Shown here piece after piece: positions 36,855-45,106 of a stretch of 64,000 nucleotides of DNA. The notes beneath the pieces were generated by a model. The model was given only the letters and a program-made list of their open reading frames with translations. It was not told the origin of the DNA and ran no database searches. Both the position numbers and the translations under genes were made by a program. Each line of letters opens with the position of its first letter. Position 1 is the stretch's first letter. The DNA lies in NCBI GenBank assembly GCA_964420985.1, contig CAYQUT010000003.1:103844-167843 (forward strand), in the 5' to 3' direction. Source of the DNA: CAMCTV01 sp964420985. Lineage in GTDB: Bacteria; Bacteroidota; Bacteroidia; Flavobacteriales_D; Sanyastnellaceae.

Positions 36855-37697
36855 TTATTTTTTAAACCCGAATTGCTTGTTTAATTCTGACAAAACATGC
36901 CATTCTCTGTCAGACAATTCAAGTCCTCTTCTCTTTTTTACCGCTTTAATGGTTTCAATGGCCTTGTCAAATTGATAGACTTCTATTTCACCTGACCCGC
37001 CCCAAGAGAATGAAGGAATGTGCTTAGCTGGAAAATCAGCTCCGAAAATATTGGCGGCAATCCCNNNNNNNNNNNNNNNNNNNNNNNNNNNNNNNNNNNN
37101 NNNNNNNNNNNNNNNNNNNNNNNNNNNNNNNNNNNNNNNNNNNNNNNNNNNNNNNNNNNNNNNNCCCTCACTGCAATTGATTATACTTCCAGGTTGAATG
37201 ATTGCGTCATCAGCCAATTTCAAATTGGAATGATCGCCAATTACCACAACCCCATCCGGAATTTTGTTGCGAAAATGAACATTATTGAAAGACACAAAAT
37301 CAAAGTCCAAAATCTTTCCCAATTGAGAAAACAAGTCTGACAAACGCTCCAAGCAGATGACATCACCTCCGTATTTCACCTCTTCATTCTGCTGACCTAC
37401 GGTTGTATGATAAGCCAACACTTTACCATCTTTGGTCAAATACTGACCAGCAATGAGTTTTTTCAATTGTTGAACCAAGTCATCATTGGGCAATATATTC
37501 CCGAGTATACACAAGCCTTCACAAGGGGATGTAAGGTTCAAATAAGCTCGATTAGTATGCAACGCAACATCATCAAAATACATTGACCATTTCTCTAGTA
37601 TGGTAGATGCTCCCCATCGTATTTCTGCGACATGTCGGGTCATCGCAATGGGAAAAAGATCTGTGATTTTGGTATCCTCAAACAAAGTTATTTTCAT
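36855..37697 (-). CDS. GlmU-like sugar nucleotidyltransferase/acetyltransferase, interrupted by a true gap
   Basis: The start MKITLFEDTKITDLFPIAMTR and the segment GVVVIGDHSNLKLADDAIIQPG match the Bacteroidota GlmU-like family. The end (GIAANIFGADFPAKHIPSFSWGG, RRGLELSDREWHVL) also matches. Family members are about 390-400 residues, but only about 246 residues are outside the Ns here. So roughly 110 residues of the beta-helix are missing, and the 100-N run is a placeholder that happens to keep the frame. The function is probably sugar-nucleotide synthesis for envelope polymers. Confidence 0.75.
   Translation of the reverse strand: MKITLFEDTKITDLFPIAMTRHVAEIRWGASTILEKWSMYFDDVALHTNRAYLNLTSPCEGLCILGNILPNDDLVQQLKKLIAGQYLTKDGKVLAYHTTVGQQNEEVKYGGDVICLERLSDLFSQLGKILDFDFVSFNNVHFRNKIPDGVVVIGDHSNLKLADDAIIQPGSIINCSEXXXXXXXXXXXXXXXXXXXXXXXXXXXXXXXXXXGIAANIFGADFPAKHIPSFSWGGSGEIEVYQFDKAIETIKAVKKRRGLELSDREWHVLSELNKQFGFKK
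37065..37164. other. Assembly gap 2 (100 N, real sequence missing)
   Basis: Exactly 100 N. The flanks share no more than CCC, and the protein around it lacks most of its hexapeptide repeats, so about 330 bases are probably missing. Confidence 0.85.
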
Positions 37698-37782
37698 TCT
37701 ATTCTGATGGAAAAGATTTTGTTTTTACTTTTCTGATGCAAAATAAGCAAGGAATTGAACAAATGTGGAGATTGATTGGTTT

Positions 37783-38694
37783 ATGAGAGAAAATAACGTT
37801 GTGAGAGAACAGGTTTTTACCATCAAAGAATTGGAGAGTTTTACTGGGATCAAGGCTCACACCATACGTATTTGGGAGCAACGGTATAATTTGCTTCAAC
37901 CCGATCGAACGGATACCAATATCAGGAGGTATACCGACACGGATTTGAAGCGTCTGCTCAACATCGCTTTGCTCATAGGTTTGGGTCATAAAATTTCCAA
38001 CATCGCCAAGATGACCGAACAGGAAGTGCGTGATGTGATCCTCAACGCCAATGACAAAGATTCAGGTACTGAAAATCATCACCAACATGTATTGAAAATA
38101 GCCATGCTGAATTACGATGAAAATCTATTCAGCAATGTTGTAGACAGCTACATAGAAGCAAAGGGACTTTCGGCCACTTTTGTCGAAGTCATTCTTCCCT
38201 TCCTACATGAAATTGGTGTCATGTGGCAGGCAGATGCCATCTGTCCCGCGCAAGAGCATTTCATTTCTTGCTTGATCAGACAAAAATTATTTCATCATAT
38301 TGAAAATTTAAAAGGCTCTCCCGTAACCAAGGAAAGAAGTTTGGTGTTATTTCTACCCGAGTTGGAAATTCATGAAATCTCATTGATCATGATTCAACAC
38401 ATCTTCAAATCCAACGGTTACAAAACCATTTTCTTAGGACAAAGTGTCCCATTGGAAGATTTGATACAGGTGCATCAAAGATTAGGAGAGGTTGACTTCA
38501 TCTCCATCTTAACCACCAATCCACTTCCTTTATTGATGCCAGACTATTTGAAGAAAATATCAAAACATTTCACAGACACGGGTTGTCATTTTCACTTTAC
38601 GGGTGTCCTAACAAAGGGTATGAAATCCCCTGACTTTCAATTGGTCTCCTTCTATCCAGGGGTAGAGCAATTGATTGCCAACTTTGTATCATAA
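37783..38694 (+). CDS. MerR-family regulator with cobalamin-binding domain
   Basis: A 303-residue transcription factor. The N-terminal MerR helix-turn-helix covers residues 8-80 (FTIKELESFTGIKAHTIRIWEQRY, NIRRYTDTDLKRLLNI). The middle helical module has the B12-cap signature W-x9-EH (MWQADAICPAQEH). The C-terminal Rossmann domain has ELEIHEISLIMIQHIF where CarH-type proteins have ExHxxG; the His ligand is kept but the Gly is Ser. Relatives sense light through adenosylcobalamin, or B12 itself. No carotenoid or photolyase gene is nearby. It is divergent from the GlmU-like gene. Confidence 0.85.
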   Translation: MRENNVVREQVFTIKELESFTGIKAHTIRIWEQRYNLLQPDRTDTNIRRYTDTDLKRLLNIALLIGLGHKISNIAKMTEQEVRDVILNANDKDSGTENHHQHVLKIAMLNYDENLFSNVVDSYIEAKGLSATFVEVILPFLHEIGVMWQADAICPAQEHFISCLIRQKLFHHIENLKGSPVTKERSLVLFLPELEIHEISLIMIQHIFKSNGYKTIFLGQSVPLEDLIQVHQRLGEVDFISILTTNPLPLLMPDYLKKISKHFTDTGCHFHFTGVLTKGMKSPDFQLVSFYPGVEQLIANFVS

Positions 38695-38712
38695 CACAAC
38701 GAACACTGCATA

Positions 38713-38739
38713 AAAAAAAGGGGCAATGCCCCTTTTTTT
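38713..38739. terminator. Bidirectional terminator between convergent genes
   Basis: GGGGC-AAT-GCCCC (38720-38732), flanked by seven A on the left and seven T on the right, gives a T tract on both strands. It serves the MerR gene and the minus-strand gene at 38757. Confidence 0.9.
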
Positions 38740-38756
38740 ATTATTGTTCTACTGAG

Positions 38757-40385
38757 TTATTTACCCAACTCCTTTGCCAACATGGCGTTGATTTTTTCCA
38801 ACTGCTCATTGGCCAGAATGCTATCTACCAAAATACGACCACTGTGCTCATCCACAATCACCTTCTTGCGGGCAGCAACATCCATTTGCTTTTGCGGTGG
38901 AATGTGAATGAATGAACCAGCAGAAGCCTCACGATCAATTGGAACAACTGCCAAACCGTTGTTGGCTCCCTTGCGGATACGCTCATAAGAATCCAACAAA
39001 CGTTGATCCAACAATTTCTTCGCATCAGCGCTCTTTCCCAACAAAACCGCTTCTTCACGTTCCGTTTCTGCTATGATTTCAGACAATTGTTTCTTTTTAA
39101 AATCTAGATCATTGGTTCTATTTTCCAATTTTTGCTGACTGGCTTCAAGGTTGCTCAACTTGGTCTCGTGCAGCATTTCAGCTTCTCTGATTTTCTTCTT
39201 GAACAATTGAATCTCCAATTCTTGGAATTCAATCTCCTTGTTCAAAGCTTCGTACTCACGGTTGTTTTTCACTTTATCCAACTGCTCTTTGTACTTTTTG
39301 ATTTGAGCCTCAGCGTCTTTGATGCCTTGTTTTTTAGCTGCAATATCCTCTTCTACTGCATTGGCTTCATCTTGCATTTTGCCAACACGAACCTGAAGAC
39401 CTGCCACTTCATTTTCCAAATCCTCCACCTCTAGTGGCAATTCGCCGCGGGTTGCATGAATTTTATCAATGCGTGAATCAATCAATTGAACATCATACAA
39501 TGCTCTCAATTTGTTTTCAATGGTAATTCCGCTGTTCTTATTGTCTCCTTCGACAAAAGCAAAACGATTTGTGGTTTTCATATTTTCTTGGGATTCCTTT
39601 TTTTCATTTTTTTCTACCTTGGCCATTGGGGCGAACTTGACATTGGCCATGCCCTCGGGAGTAACAACAAAAACAGGGTTGGCTGTTGGTCTGGCTTCTC
39701 TCACGTATTCTGTCAAACGGGGCTTTGGTCTTTCAGCAACCAAAGGATCCAATGTTGGCAATTTCTCTCCTTCTGGCTTTTTGGAACTGGTCTTTTTTGT
39801 TTCAACTGGTTTGGTTTCAGCCTTCACCTCTTTGGTTACTGGAGCCTTCACCACTGCCTTTTCTGAAACAGGACTTTTCTTTTCCTCTGATTTGGACTTC
39901 ACCGCCTTTGATTCTGTCTTGTTGATTGTTGGCTCTGCTTTTACCTTGGCGGCCGGAACGGCAGCTTTCTTGGCTGAAACAGCTTTTGACGGAGCTTTCT
40001 TCTCAACAGGCTTAGCCACTACCTTCTTGGATGCAACTGGTTTAGATGCAACTGATTTGGTTTCTGTTTTTTTGGTTGCCAAAGGTTTTGAAGCTGCGGT
40101 TTTTGTTGCCGCTACCTTTTTTGCTGGTGCTTTTGTTGTTTTTGCAGGCATTGCTTTCTTCACATTTTTTTTCTCCGGTGCTTTTGCCTTAACGGCTGCA
40201 ACAGGCTTGGCCTTTTTTGCAACAACAGTTTTGCCTTTACTCACCGGCTTTGCTTTCACTTCAATCTTTTTCTTCACCGGCGCTGACTTCTTTACCTCTT
40301 TTTTCTCTGCCTTTTTAACAACGGGTTTTACAACCTTGTTTGTCTTCTGGGCAGGCTTAGAGGATTTGATGATCTTTTTCGCCAT
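38757..40385 (-). CDS. Zinc-ribbon-family coiled-coil protein with no cysteines and a long histone-H1-like N-terminal tail
   Basis: A 542-residue protein with two parts. Residues 1 to about 215 are Lys/Ala/Pro/Val-rich low complexity (VKKAEKKEVKKSAPVKKK, PAKTTKAPAKKVAATKTA), like histone H1 tails. From about residue 280 follows the widespread Bacteroidota zinc-ribbon protein (ENKLRALYDVQLIDSRIDKI, long coiled coil, NNGLAVVPIDR, IPPQKQMDVAARKK, GRILVD). Family members carry four Cys, in pattern CxxC ... CxxC. Here those sites read ASAGSF and DEHSGR, and the whole protein has no Cys. The metal site is therefore lost while the surrounding residues are kept. It follows nif3 directly and probably shares its transcript, as in relatives. 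Confidence 0.8.
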   Translation of the reverse strand: MAKKIIKSSKPAQKTNKVVKPVVKKAEKKEVKKSAPVKKKIEVKAKPVSKGKTVVAKKAKPVAAVKAKAPEKKNVKKAMPAKTTKAPAKKVAATKTAASKPLATKKTETKSVASKPVASKKVVAKPVEKKAPSKAVSAKKAAVPAAKVKAEPTINKTESKAVKSKSEEKKSPVSEKAVVKAPVTKEVKAETKPVETKKTSSKKPEGEKLPTLDPLVAERPKPRLTEYVREARPTANPVFVVTPEGMANVKFAPMAKVEKNEKKESQENMKTTNRFAFVEGDNKNSGITIENKLRALYDVQLIDSRIDKIHATRGELPLEVEDLENEVAGLQVRVGKMQDEANAVEEDIAAKKQGIKDAEAQIKKYKEQLDKVKNNREYEALNKEIEFQELEIQLFKKKIREAEMLHETKLSNLEASQQKLENRTNDLDFKKKQLSEIIAETEREEAVLLGKSADAKKLLDQRLLDSYERIRKGANNGLAVVPIDREASAGSFIHIPPQKQMDVAARKKVIVDEHSGRILVDSILANEQLEKINAMLAKELGK

Positions 40386-40386
40386 T

Positions 40387-41487
40387 TCAGAAATAATAAT
40401 TAACGGGATTGCTTACAATCTCCGTTTTGTGGATGGCAAAAGTAGTAAATTTTTCTGTAAACCAACCATTTAGTAAGTCAATAACACAAGATTCTGTCTC
40501 ATAATGTCCAATATCACAAATCATGATTTTGTCATTGTGATCAAAAAAACGATGGTACTTAAAATCCGAACTGATGAATGCATCCGCGCCTTGACGCATG
40601 GCGTCTTCTAACAAAAAGTCTCCACTGCCCCCGCACCAGGCCACTGTTTCGATGGCTTCCTTTGTAAAATGGGTAAACTTGATCACCTGACAACCCATTC
40701 TCTTCTTCAAGTATTTCAAAAACTCCCCCTTGGTCATTGCCGCAGGTAAATTTCCAATCATTCCGGAGCCAATATCTTGATGAAGATTTTCAATTCTCAC
40801 CCACTCATGCGCCAATTCCTCATATGGATGAGCATTCATCATTGCCTTGTGAACCTTACTTTTTAAATGTGCAGCAACCAAAACCTCCAGCCTCAACTCA
40901 TCTTGTTTTTTCCTTTCACCAATTTTGCCCTCATGGGGATTGGCTCCTGACAAAGGTTTAAAACTCCCTGTTCCTTCCGCTACGAAAACACATTCATCAT
41001 AATTCCCAATTTTTCCTGCACCCGCCTCAAACAATGCGGATTCCAAGGATTCATAATATTTTACGGGAGTAAAAATGGTCAACTTCAACAACTCGCCTTG
41101 CTTCGCTCGTAATATTCGCATATCCGAAACACCCAATTTTTCCCCAATCATTCTGTTGACACCGGTGTTTATATTGTCCAATGAAGTATGTGCTGCATAA
41201 ATGGCAATGTTGTTTTTGATGGCCTGAATAACCGTGCGCTCAACATAGTTTTTCCCATTCAATTTCTTTAATCCTGAGAAAATAATAGGATGATGGGCTA
41301 CAATCAAATTGCAACCATTTTGGATTGCCTCATTCACCACTTCTTCAGTGCAATCCAATGTGAGCAATACACCAGTAACCAACTGTTGGCCATCACCTAC
41401 CATCAATCCCCCATTGTCATAGGATTCCTGCAAGGACAATGGGGCCCAATCTTCTAGCTTTTGGATTACTTCGTTAATCGTTGTCAT
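40387..41487 (-). CDS. Nif3-like dinuclear metal protein
   Basis: A 366-residue Nif3/YbgI-family protein, often annotated GTP cyclohydrolase I type 2. The ATG at 41487 (MTTINEVIQKLEDWAPL) is used; an upstream in-frame start overlaps lpxK. Metal-site segments are VAHHPIIFSGLKK, YAAHTSLDN and SDFKYHRFFDH, with DIGHYETE at the end. The central PII-like insert (about residues 125-240) of the long form is present. The biochemical role is unsettled in the family. It is divergent from lpxK with a 37-base spacer, and one base separates it from the next gene. Confidence 0.9.
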   Translation of the reverse strand: MTTINEVIQKLEDWAPLSLQESYDNGGLMVGDGQQLVTGVLLTLDCTEEVVNEAIQNGCNLIVAHHPIIFSGLKKLNGKNYVERTVIQAIKNNIAIYAAHTSLDNINTGVNRMIGEKLGVSDMRILRAKQGELLKLTIFTPVKYYESLESALFEAGAGKIGNYDECVFVAEGTGSFKPLSGANPHEGKIGERKKQDELRLEVLVAAHLKSKVHKAMMNAHPYEELAHEWVRIENLHQDIGSGMIGNLPAAMTKGEFLKYLKKRMGCQVIKFTHFTKEAIETVAWCGGSGDFLLEDAMRQGADAFISSDFKYHRFFDHNDKIMICDIGHYETESCVIDLLNGWFTEKFTTFAIHKTEIVSNPVNYYF

Positions 41488-41524
41488 CTGTGTTGTATTT
41501 TGCAATGCGCAATTTAACGCATTC

Positions 41525-42538
41525 ATGCTTCTGATTCGTCAAACCATATCCTGGCTCCTGCACTTTGCACTTTCCATTCGTCATTGGTGCTACAACAATG
41601 GCGTATTTCAATCCAACCATTCCCCCATCAAAACCATCGTCATTGGGAATTTGGCCATTGGAGGTTCAGGGAAAACGCCTTTCACCGATGGTTTGATTGA
41701 ACAACTGAAAATGCAATCCAAACTGGCATTTCTGTCCAGAGGATATGGTAGAAAGACCAAAGGGATATTCCCCATCCAGGCCAATCATTCCGCCGTTGAG
41801 GTGGGGGACGAACCCAAATTGATTTCATTACATCACCCAGAAATTCCCGCCTTTGTAGGAGAAAAACGCTGGGAGGCTTGTCATGCCATACACAACAACC
41901 ATCCTGATGTAGAGGCCATCATTTTGGATGACGCCTTTCAACACAGGGCACTTAAAGGGGACATTAATATTTTGCTGTCGCGATATAGTTCCCCCTTTTA
42001 CAATGATCACCTTTGGCCATGGGGAGGGCTTCGGGATTTGAAATCAAGAGCAAAAAGCGCCGACCTTATCATCTTCACAGGCGCTCCAAAAAAATTGAAT
42101 GAAAGCGTAAAGGAGAGAATGACTGCCGCAATGCGCGTTTATAGTCATGCACCCATTTTCTTCTTTCATACGGAGACATTGCCCATTCAGTCGCTTTTTG
42201 GCCATACTGAAACGGCCATTAAAAATTGGGGGGCATTCTGTGGCATTGCCCATCCCCAGTCGTTTCATGATTCGGTTTCTAAAACTTTGAATATTACTGA
42301 TTCCTTGAACTTTGCCGATCACCACGCTTTTGCACAGAAGGATTTGACCCAGTTAAAGGCCAAAATGGTTAACTTTGGCGGCCGTGTGGAGGCTTGGGTC
42401 ACAACAGAAAAAGATGCAATGCGCATCAAAGATTTGGAAGACTGGAGCAGCATCCCCATTTTTTATTTGCCCATTGTATTAAAAATCAACGAAGAAGAAG
42501 AAAACGAATGGAATCTTTGGTGGAAGAAAAAAATATAG
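41525..42538 (+). CDS. lpxK: Tetraacyldisaccharide 4'-kinase
   Basis: A 337-residue inner-membrane kinase that adds the 4'-phosphate to the lipid A precursor. A hydrophobic N-terminal anchor precedes the P-loop VIGNLAIGGSGKTPF; LSRGYGRKTKG, VGDEP and IILDDAFQHRAL (with the catalytic Asp/His region) follow. It starts a five-gene plus-strand run, and its last 31 bases overlap gatB. Confidence 0.93.
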   Translation: MLLIRQTISWLLHFALSIRHWCYNNGVFQSNHSPIKTIVIGNLAIGGSGKTPFTDGLIEQLKMQSKLAFLSRGYGRKTKGIFPIQANHSAVEVGDEPKLISLHHPEIPAFVGEKRWEACHAIHNNHPDVEAIILDDAFQHRALKGDINILLSRYSSPFYNDHLWPWGGLRDLKSRAKSADLIIFTGAPKKLNESVKERMTAAMRVYSHAPIFFFHTETLPIQSLFGHTETAIKNWGAFCGIAHPQSFHDSVSKTLNITDSLNFADHHAFAQKDLTQLKAKMVNFGGRVEAWVTTEKDAMRIKDLEDWSSIPIFYLPIVLKINEEEENEWNLWWKKKI

Positions 42539-43992
42539 CTACCCTGCCCATTGACCAATATGAATTGGTGGTGGGATTGGAGGTACACATGCAATTAAAA
42601 ACCAATTCAAAGGCTTATGCAGCGGATGCCAATTTGTTTGGTGAATTGCCCAACACTTTGGTGAGTCCCATTACATTGGGCCATCCTGGCACTTTGCCCA
42701 TGGTAAACAAAACCTCTTTTGACCATGCCATCAAGCTGGGATTGGCCATGGGTATGGATATTCATCAAGAGGTTTATTTTGCCAGAAAGAATTACTTCTA
42801 CGCGGATTTGCCAAAAGGTTATCAAATCACTCAAGATAAAACGCCCATATTAACGGGTGGATTCTTGGATATCAAAGATGAAAATGACCAACCCAAGCGC
42901 ATCAATATCACGCGCGCTCATTTGGAAGAGGATGCGGGAAAAAGCATGCACGACCAAGATCCGTTTGATACGCTCATTGATCTGAATCGTGCCGGCGTTC
43001 CTTTGATTGAGGTTGTTTCTGAACCCGATCTCAGAAGCTCCAAGGAGGCTTACAACTACTTGACTGAATTGCGTAAGCTGGTTCGCTATCTGGACATTTG
43101 CGACGGAAACATGGAAGAAGGTTCCATGCGTTGCGATGCCAATATTTCCGTAAGAAAAAAAGGAGACACGCACTTCAATACAAGATGTGAGGTGAAAAAC
43201 ATGAACTCAATCCGCAATGTGCAACGTGCCATTGAATTTGAAATGCGACGACAAATAGAAATTGTAGAGGCTGGTGGTGAAATTGTTCAAGAAACAAGAA
43301 GCTTTGACGCCGCTAATGGAACCACCTTCTCTCTGCGCAGTAAGGAGCGTGCTCATGATTACAGGTATTTTCCAGAACCTGATTTGTTGCCCGTGGTCAT
43401 CAATGATGAGCAAATAAAAAATATTCAAGAAAAGATGCCCGCTCTGCCGCAGGCATTGGTTAAAAAATATGTATCTGATTTAGGATTGACAGAGTATGAT
43501 GCACTCGTTATTACTGCGGAAAAAGAAACAGCACTTTGGTTTGAGTCTCTCATAGAAAAAACAAAAGAATTTAAAACTGCTGCCAATTGGCTCATGGGCC
43601 CCATCAAAGCCCTGCTCAATGAACGCGCCATGGACATTCAAGATATGTCACTCACTCCCAATCAAGTTGCTGGAATTATTGAGTTAATTAAATCAGGCAA
43701 AATTTCTTCTTCAGCAGCCGCCGAAAAAATTCTACCTGTGCTCTTTGATGAATCCAGTAAAGTGGCAGAACAAGTTGCCCAAGAACTCAATCTGATTCAA
43801 GATGCAAATGATGATGATATCGAAGCCATGGCTAGAGAGGTCATTCAAGCTTGGCCAGACAAAGTAGCCGCCTACAAATCAGGAAACAAAGGTCTTTTGG
43901 GTCTATTCATGGGAGAGCTCATGAAAAAATCAGGGGGTAAGGCCAATCCAAAAACGGCATCGGGAATCGTACAAAAAATATTATCTGAATGA
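42508..43992 (+). CDS. gatB: Aspartyl/glutamyl-tRNA amidotransferase subunit B
   Basis: A 494-residue subunit of GatCAB, which converts Glu-tRNA(Gln) or Asp-tRNA(Asn) to the amide form. The ATG at 42508 (MESLVEEKN) is chosen; the frame is open further upstream inside lpxK, but that stretch is not family-like. Motifs are YELVVGLEVHMQLKT, LGHPGTLP, MEEGSMRCDANISVR and RCEVKNMNS. The C-terminal YqeY-like tail (DIEAMAREVIQAWPDKVAAYK) is complete. It overlaps lpxK by 31 bases and the next gene by four. Confidence 0.95.
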   Translation: MESLVEEKNIATLPIDQYELVVGLEVHMQLKTNSKAYAADANLFGELPNTLVSPITLGHPGTLPMVNKTSFDHAIKLGLAMGMDIHQEVYFARKNYFYADLPKGYQITQDKTPILTGGFLDIKDENDQPKRINITRAHLEEDAGKSMHDQDPFDTLIDLNRAGVPLIEVVSEPDLRSSKEAYNYLTELRKLVRYLDICDGNMEEGSMRCDANISVRKKGDTHFNTRCEVKNMNSIRNVQRAIEFEMRRQIEIVEAGGEIVQETRSFDAANGTTFSLRSKERAHDYRYFPEPDLLPVVINDEQIKNIQEKMPALPQALVKKYVSDLGLTEYDALVITAEKETALWFESLIEKTKEFKTAANWLMGPIKALLNERAMDIQDMSLTPNQVAGIIELIKSGKISSSAAAEKILPVLFDESSKVAEQVAQELNLIQDANDDDIEAMAREVIQAWPDKVAAYKSGNKGLLGLFMGELMKKSGGKANPKTASGIVQKILSE

Positions 43993-45104
43993 AGAAAATC
44001 ATTTTCTTTTCTATACTGCTCACCACATTCTTCAGTTGCAGTAAAGAACAACAAAAAATAAAAGGCACCATACATGGAGGAGAAGGACAAACCTTGTATC
44101 TCTATGCCTTCAGAGATGGAGAGGACATCATCTTGGATAGCACTGTTATTGGAAAAGATGAACAATTTGAGTTGCGTCCACATGAGGGATTGGTCAAGGA
44201 CATCTACCGTTTGGGATTGGGGGAAAACGATTTTTTTATACTCATTACAGACAGCACAGAGAATGTCGAATTGGAAGGGCAATTTGGACAAATGCGAAAT
44301 ATTAGCAATGTCATTGGCTCACCACATTCTGAAAAACTGGCTCAATTTTCAAAAGAGATCAATCCCATTATGGACAGTTTGATGAACACCTTGGCGATGG
44401 AAGAGGAAGATACCAATTTTAAAAAGGTGAATTTGAATTTGCGCAATGAAATTGAAAAAACGGTTTTGAAATGGTTGGACAGCAATCACTCGGAGCCAGG
44501 AGCTTTGGTAGCGCTGCAATACTTGGACCCCACCTTGCACAATGACAAATTTATTAAAGTTGCAGAGGCATTGAAGGCATCGATGTCCGATAGCGAGTAC
44601 TTCAACAGCTTTGTAGATTATGTCAACAGCATTGCAGAGGAAATCAACGGCCCAAAAAGACAAGCATTGGATCAAGCCATCGCTGTAGGAAAAGAACTAT
44701 CAAATATTACCCTGCCTGACCCCATCGGCAAAAACAGATCATTAACGGACTTGCGTGGTAAAGTTGTTTTGGTAGATTGCTGGGCCTCTTGGTGTGGTCC
44801 TTGTAGAAGAGCCAATCCAGAGGTTGTCTCTACATACAACAGCTTTAAATCAAAAGGATTTGAAGTTTTCTCGGTCTCTTTAGACTCCGATAAAAACGCT
44901 TGGACGCAAGCCATTGCGCAAGACAAATTAACCTGGAGCAACCACGTCAGTGACCTCAAAGGATGGAAATCACTCGTGACCTATCAATGGGGAATTGAGG
45001 CCATTCCCTACCCTATTTTGTTAGACAAAACTGGAAAAGTTATTGCCCATGGCAACGATGCCATGGGAGAAAATTTAAAACAATTGATTGCCAAGAATAT
45101 CTAA
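43989..45104 (+). CDS. TlpA-like thiol-disulfide oxidoreductase lipoprotein
   Basis: A 371-residue envelope redox protein. The signal MKKIIFFSILLTTFFSC ends in a lipoprotein Cys. A DUF4369-like beta domain (KIKGTIHGGEGQTLYLYAFRD) covers about residues 20-110, a helical linker follows, and a thioredoxin/TlpA domain starts near residue 240 with WASWCGPCRRANPE and a cis-Pro at IPYPILLD. It probably reduces disulfides in the periplasm. It overlaps gatB (ATGA) and precedes the M1 peptidase by two bases. Confidence 0.88.
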   Translation: MKKIIFFSILLTTFFSCSKEQQKIKGTIHGGEGQTLYLYAFRDGEDIILDSTVIGKDEQFELRPHEGLVKDIYRLGLGENDFFILITDSTENVELEGQFGQMRNISNVIGSPHSEKLAQFSKEINPIMDSLMNTLAMEEEDTNFKKVNLNLRNEIEKTVLKWLDSNHSEPGALVALQYLDPTLHNDKFIKVAEALKASMSDSEYFNSFVDYVNSIAEEINGPKRQALDQAIAVGKELSNITLPDPIGKNRSLTDLRGKVVLVDCWASWCGPCRRANPEVVSTYNSFKSKGFEVFSVSLDSDKNAWTQAIAQDKLTWSNHVSDLKGWKSLVTYQWGIEAIPYPILLDKTGKVIAHGNDAMGENLKQLIAKNI

Positions 45105-45106
45105 AA

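Noticed and set aside
39511..40473. A 320-residue plus-strand open frame, Phe/Leu/Ala-rich
   Set aside because: It is the antisense of the Lys/Ala-rich tail of the minus-strand gene at 38757-40385; codon bias on the coding strand makes it open by chance.
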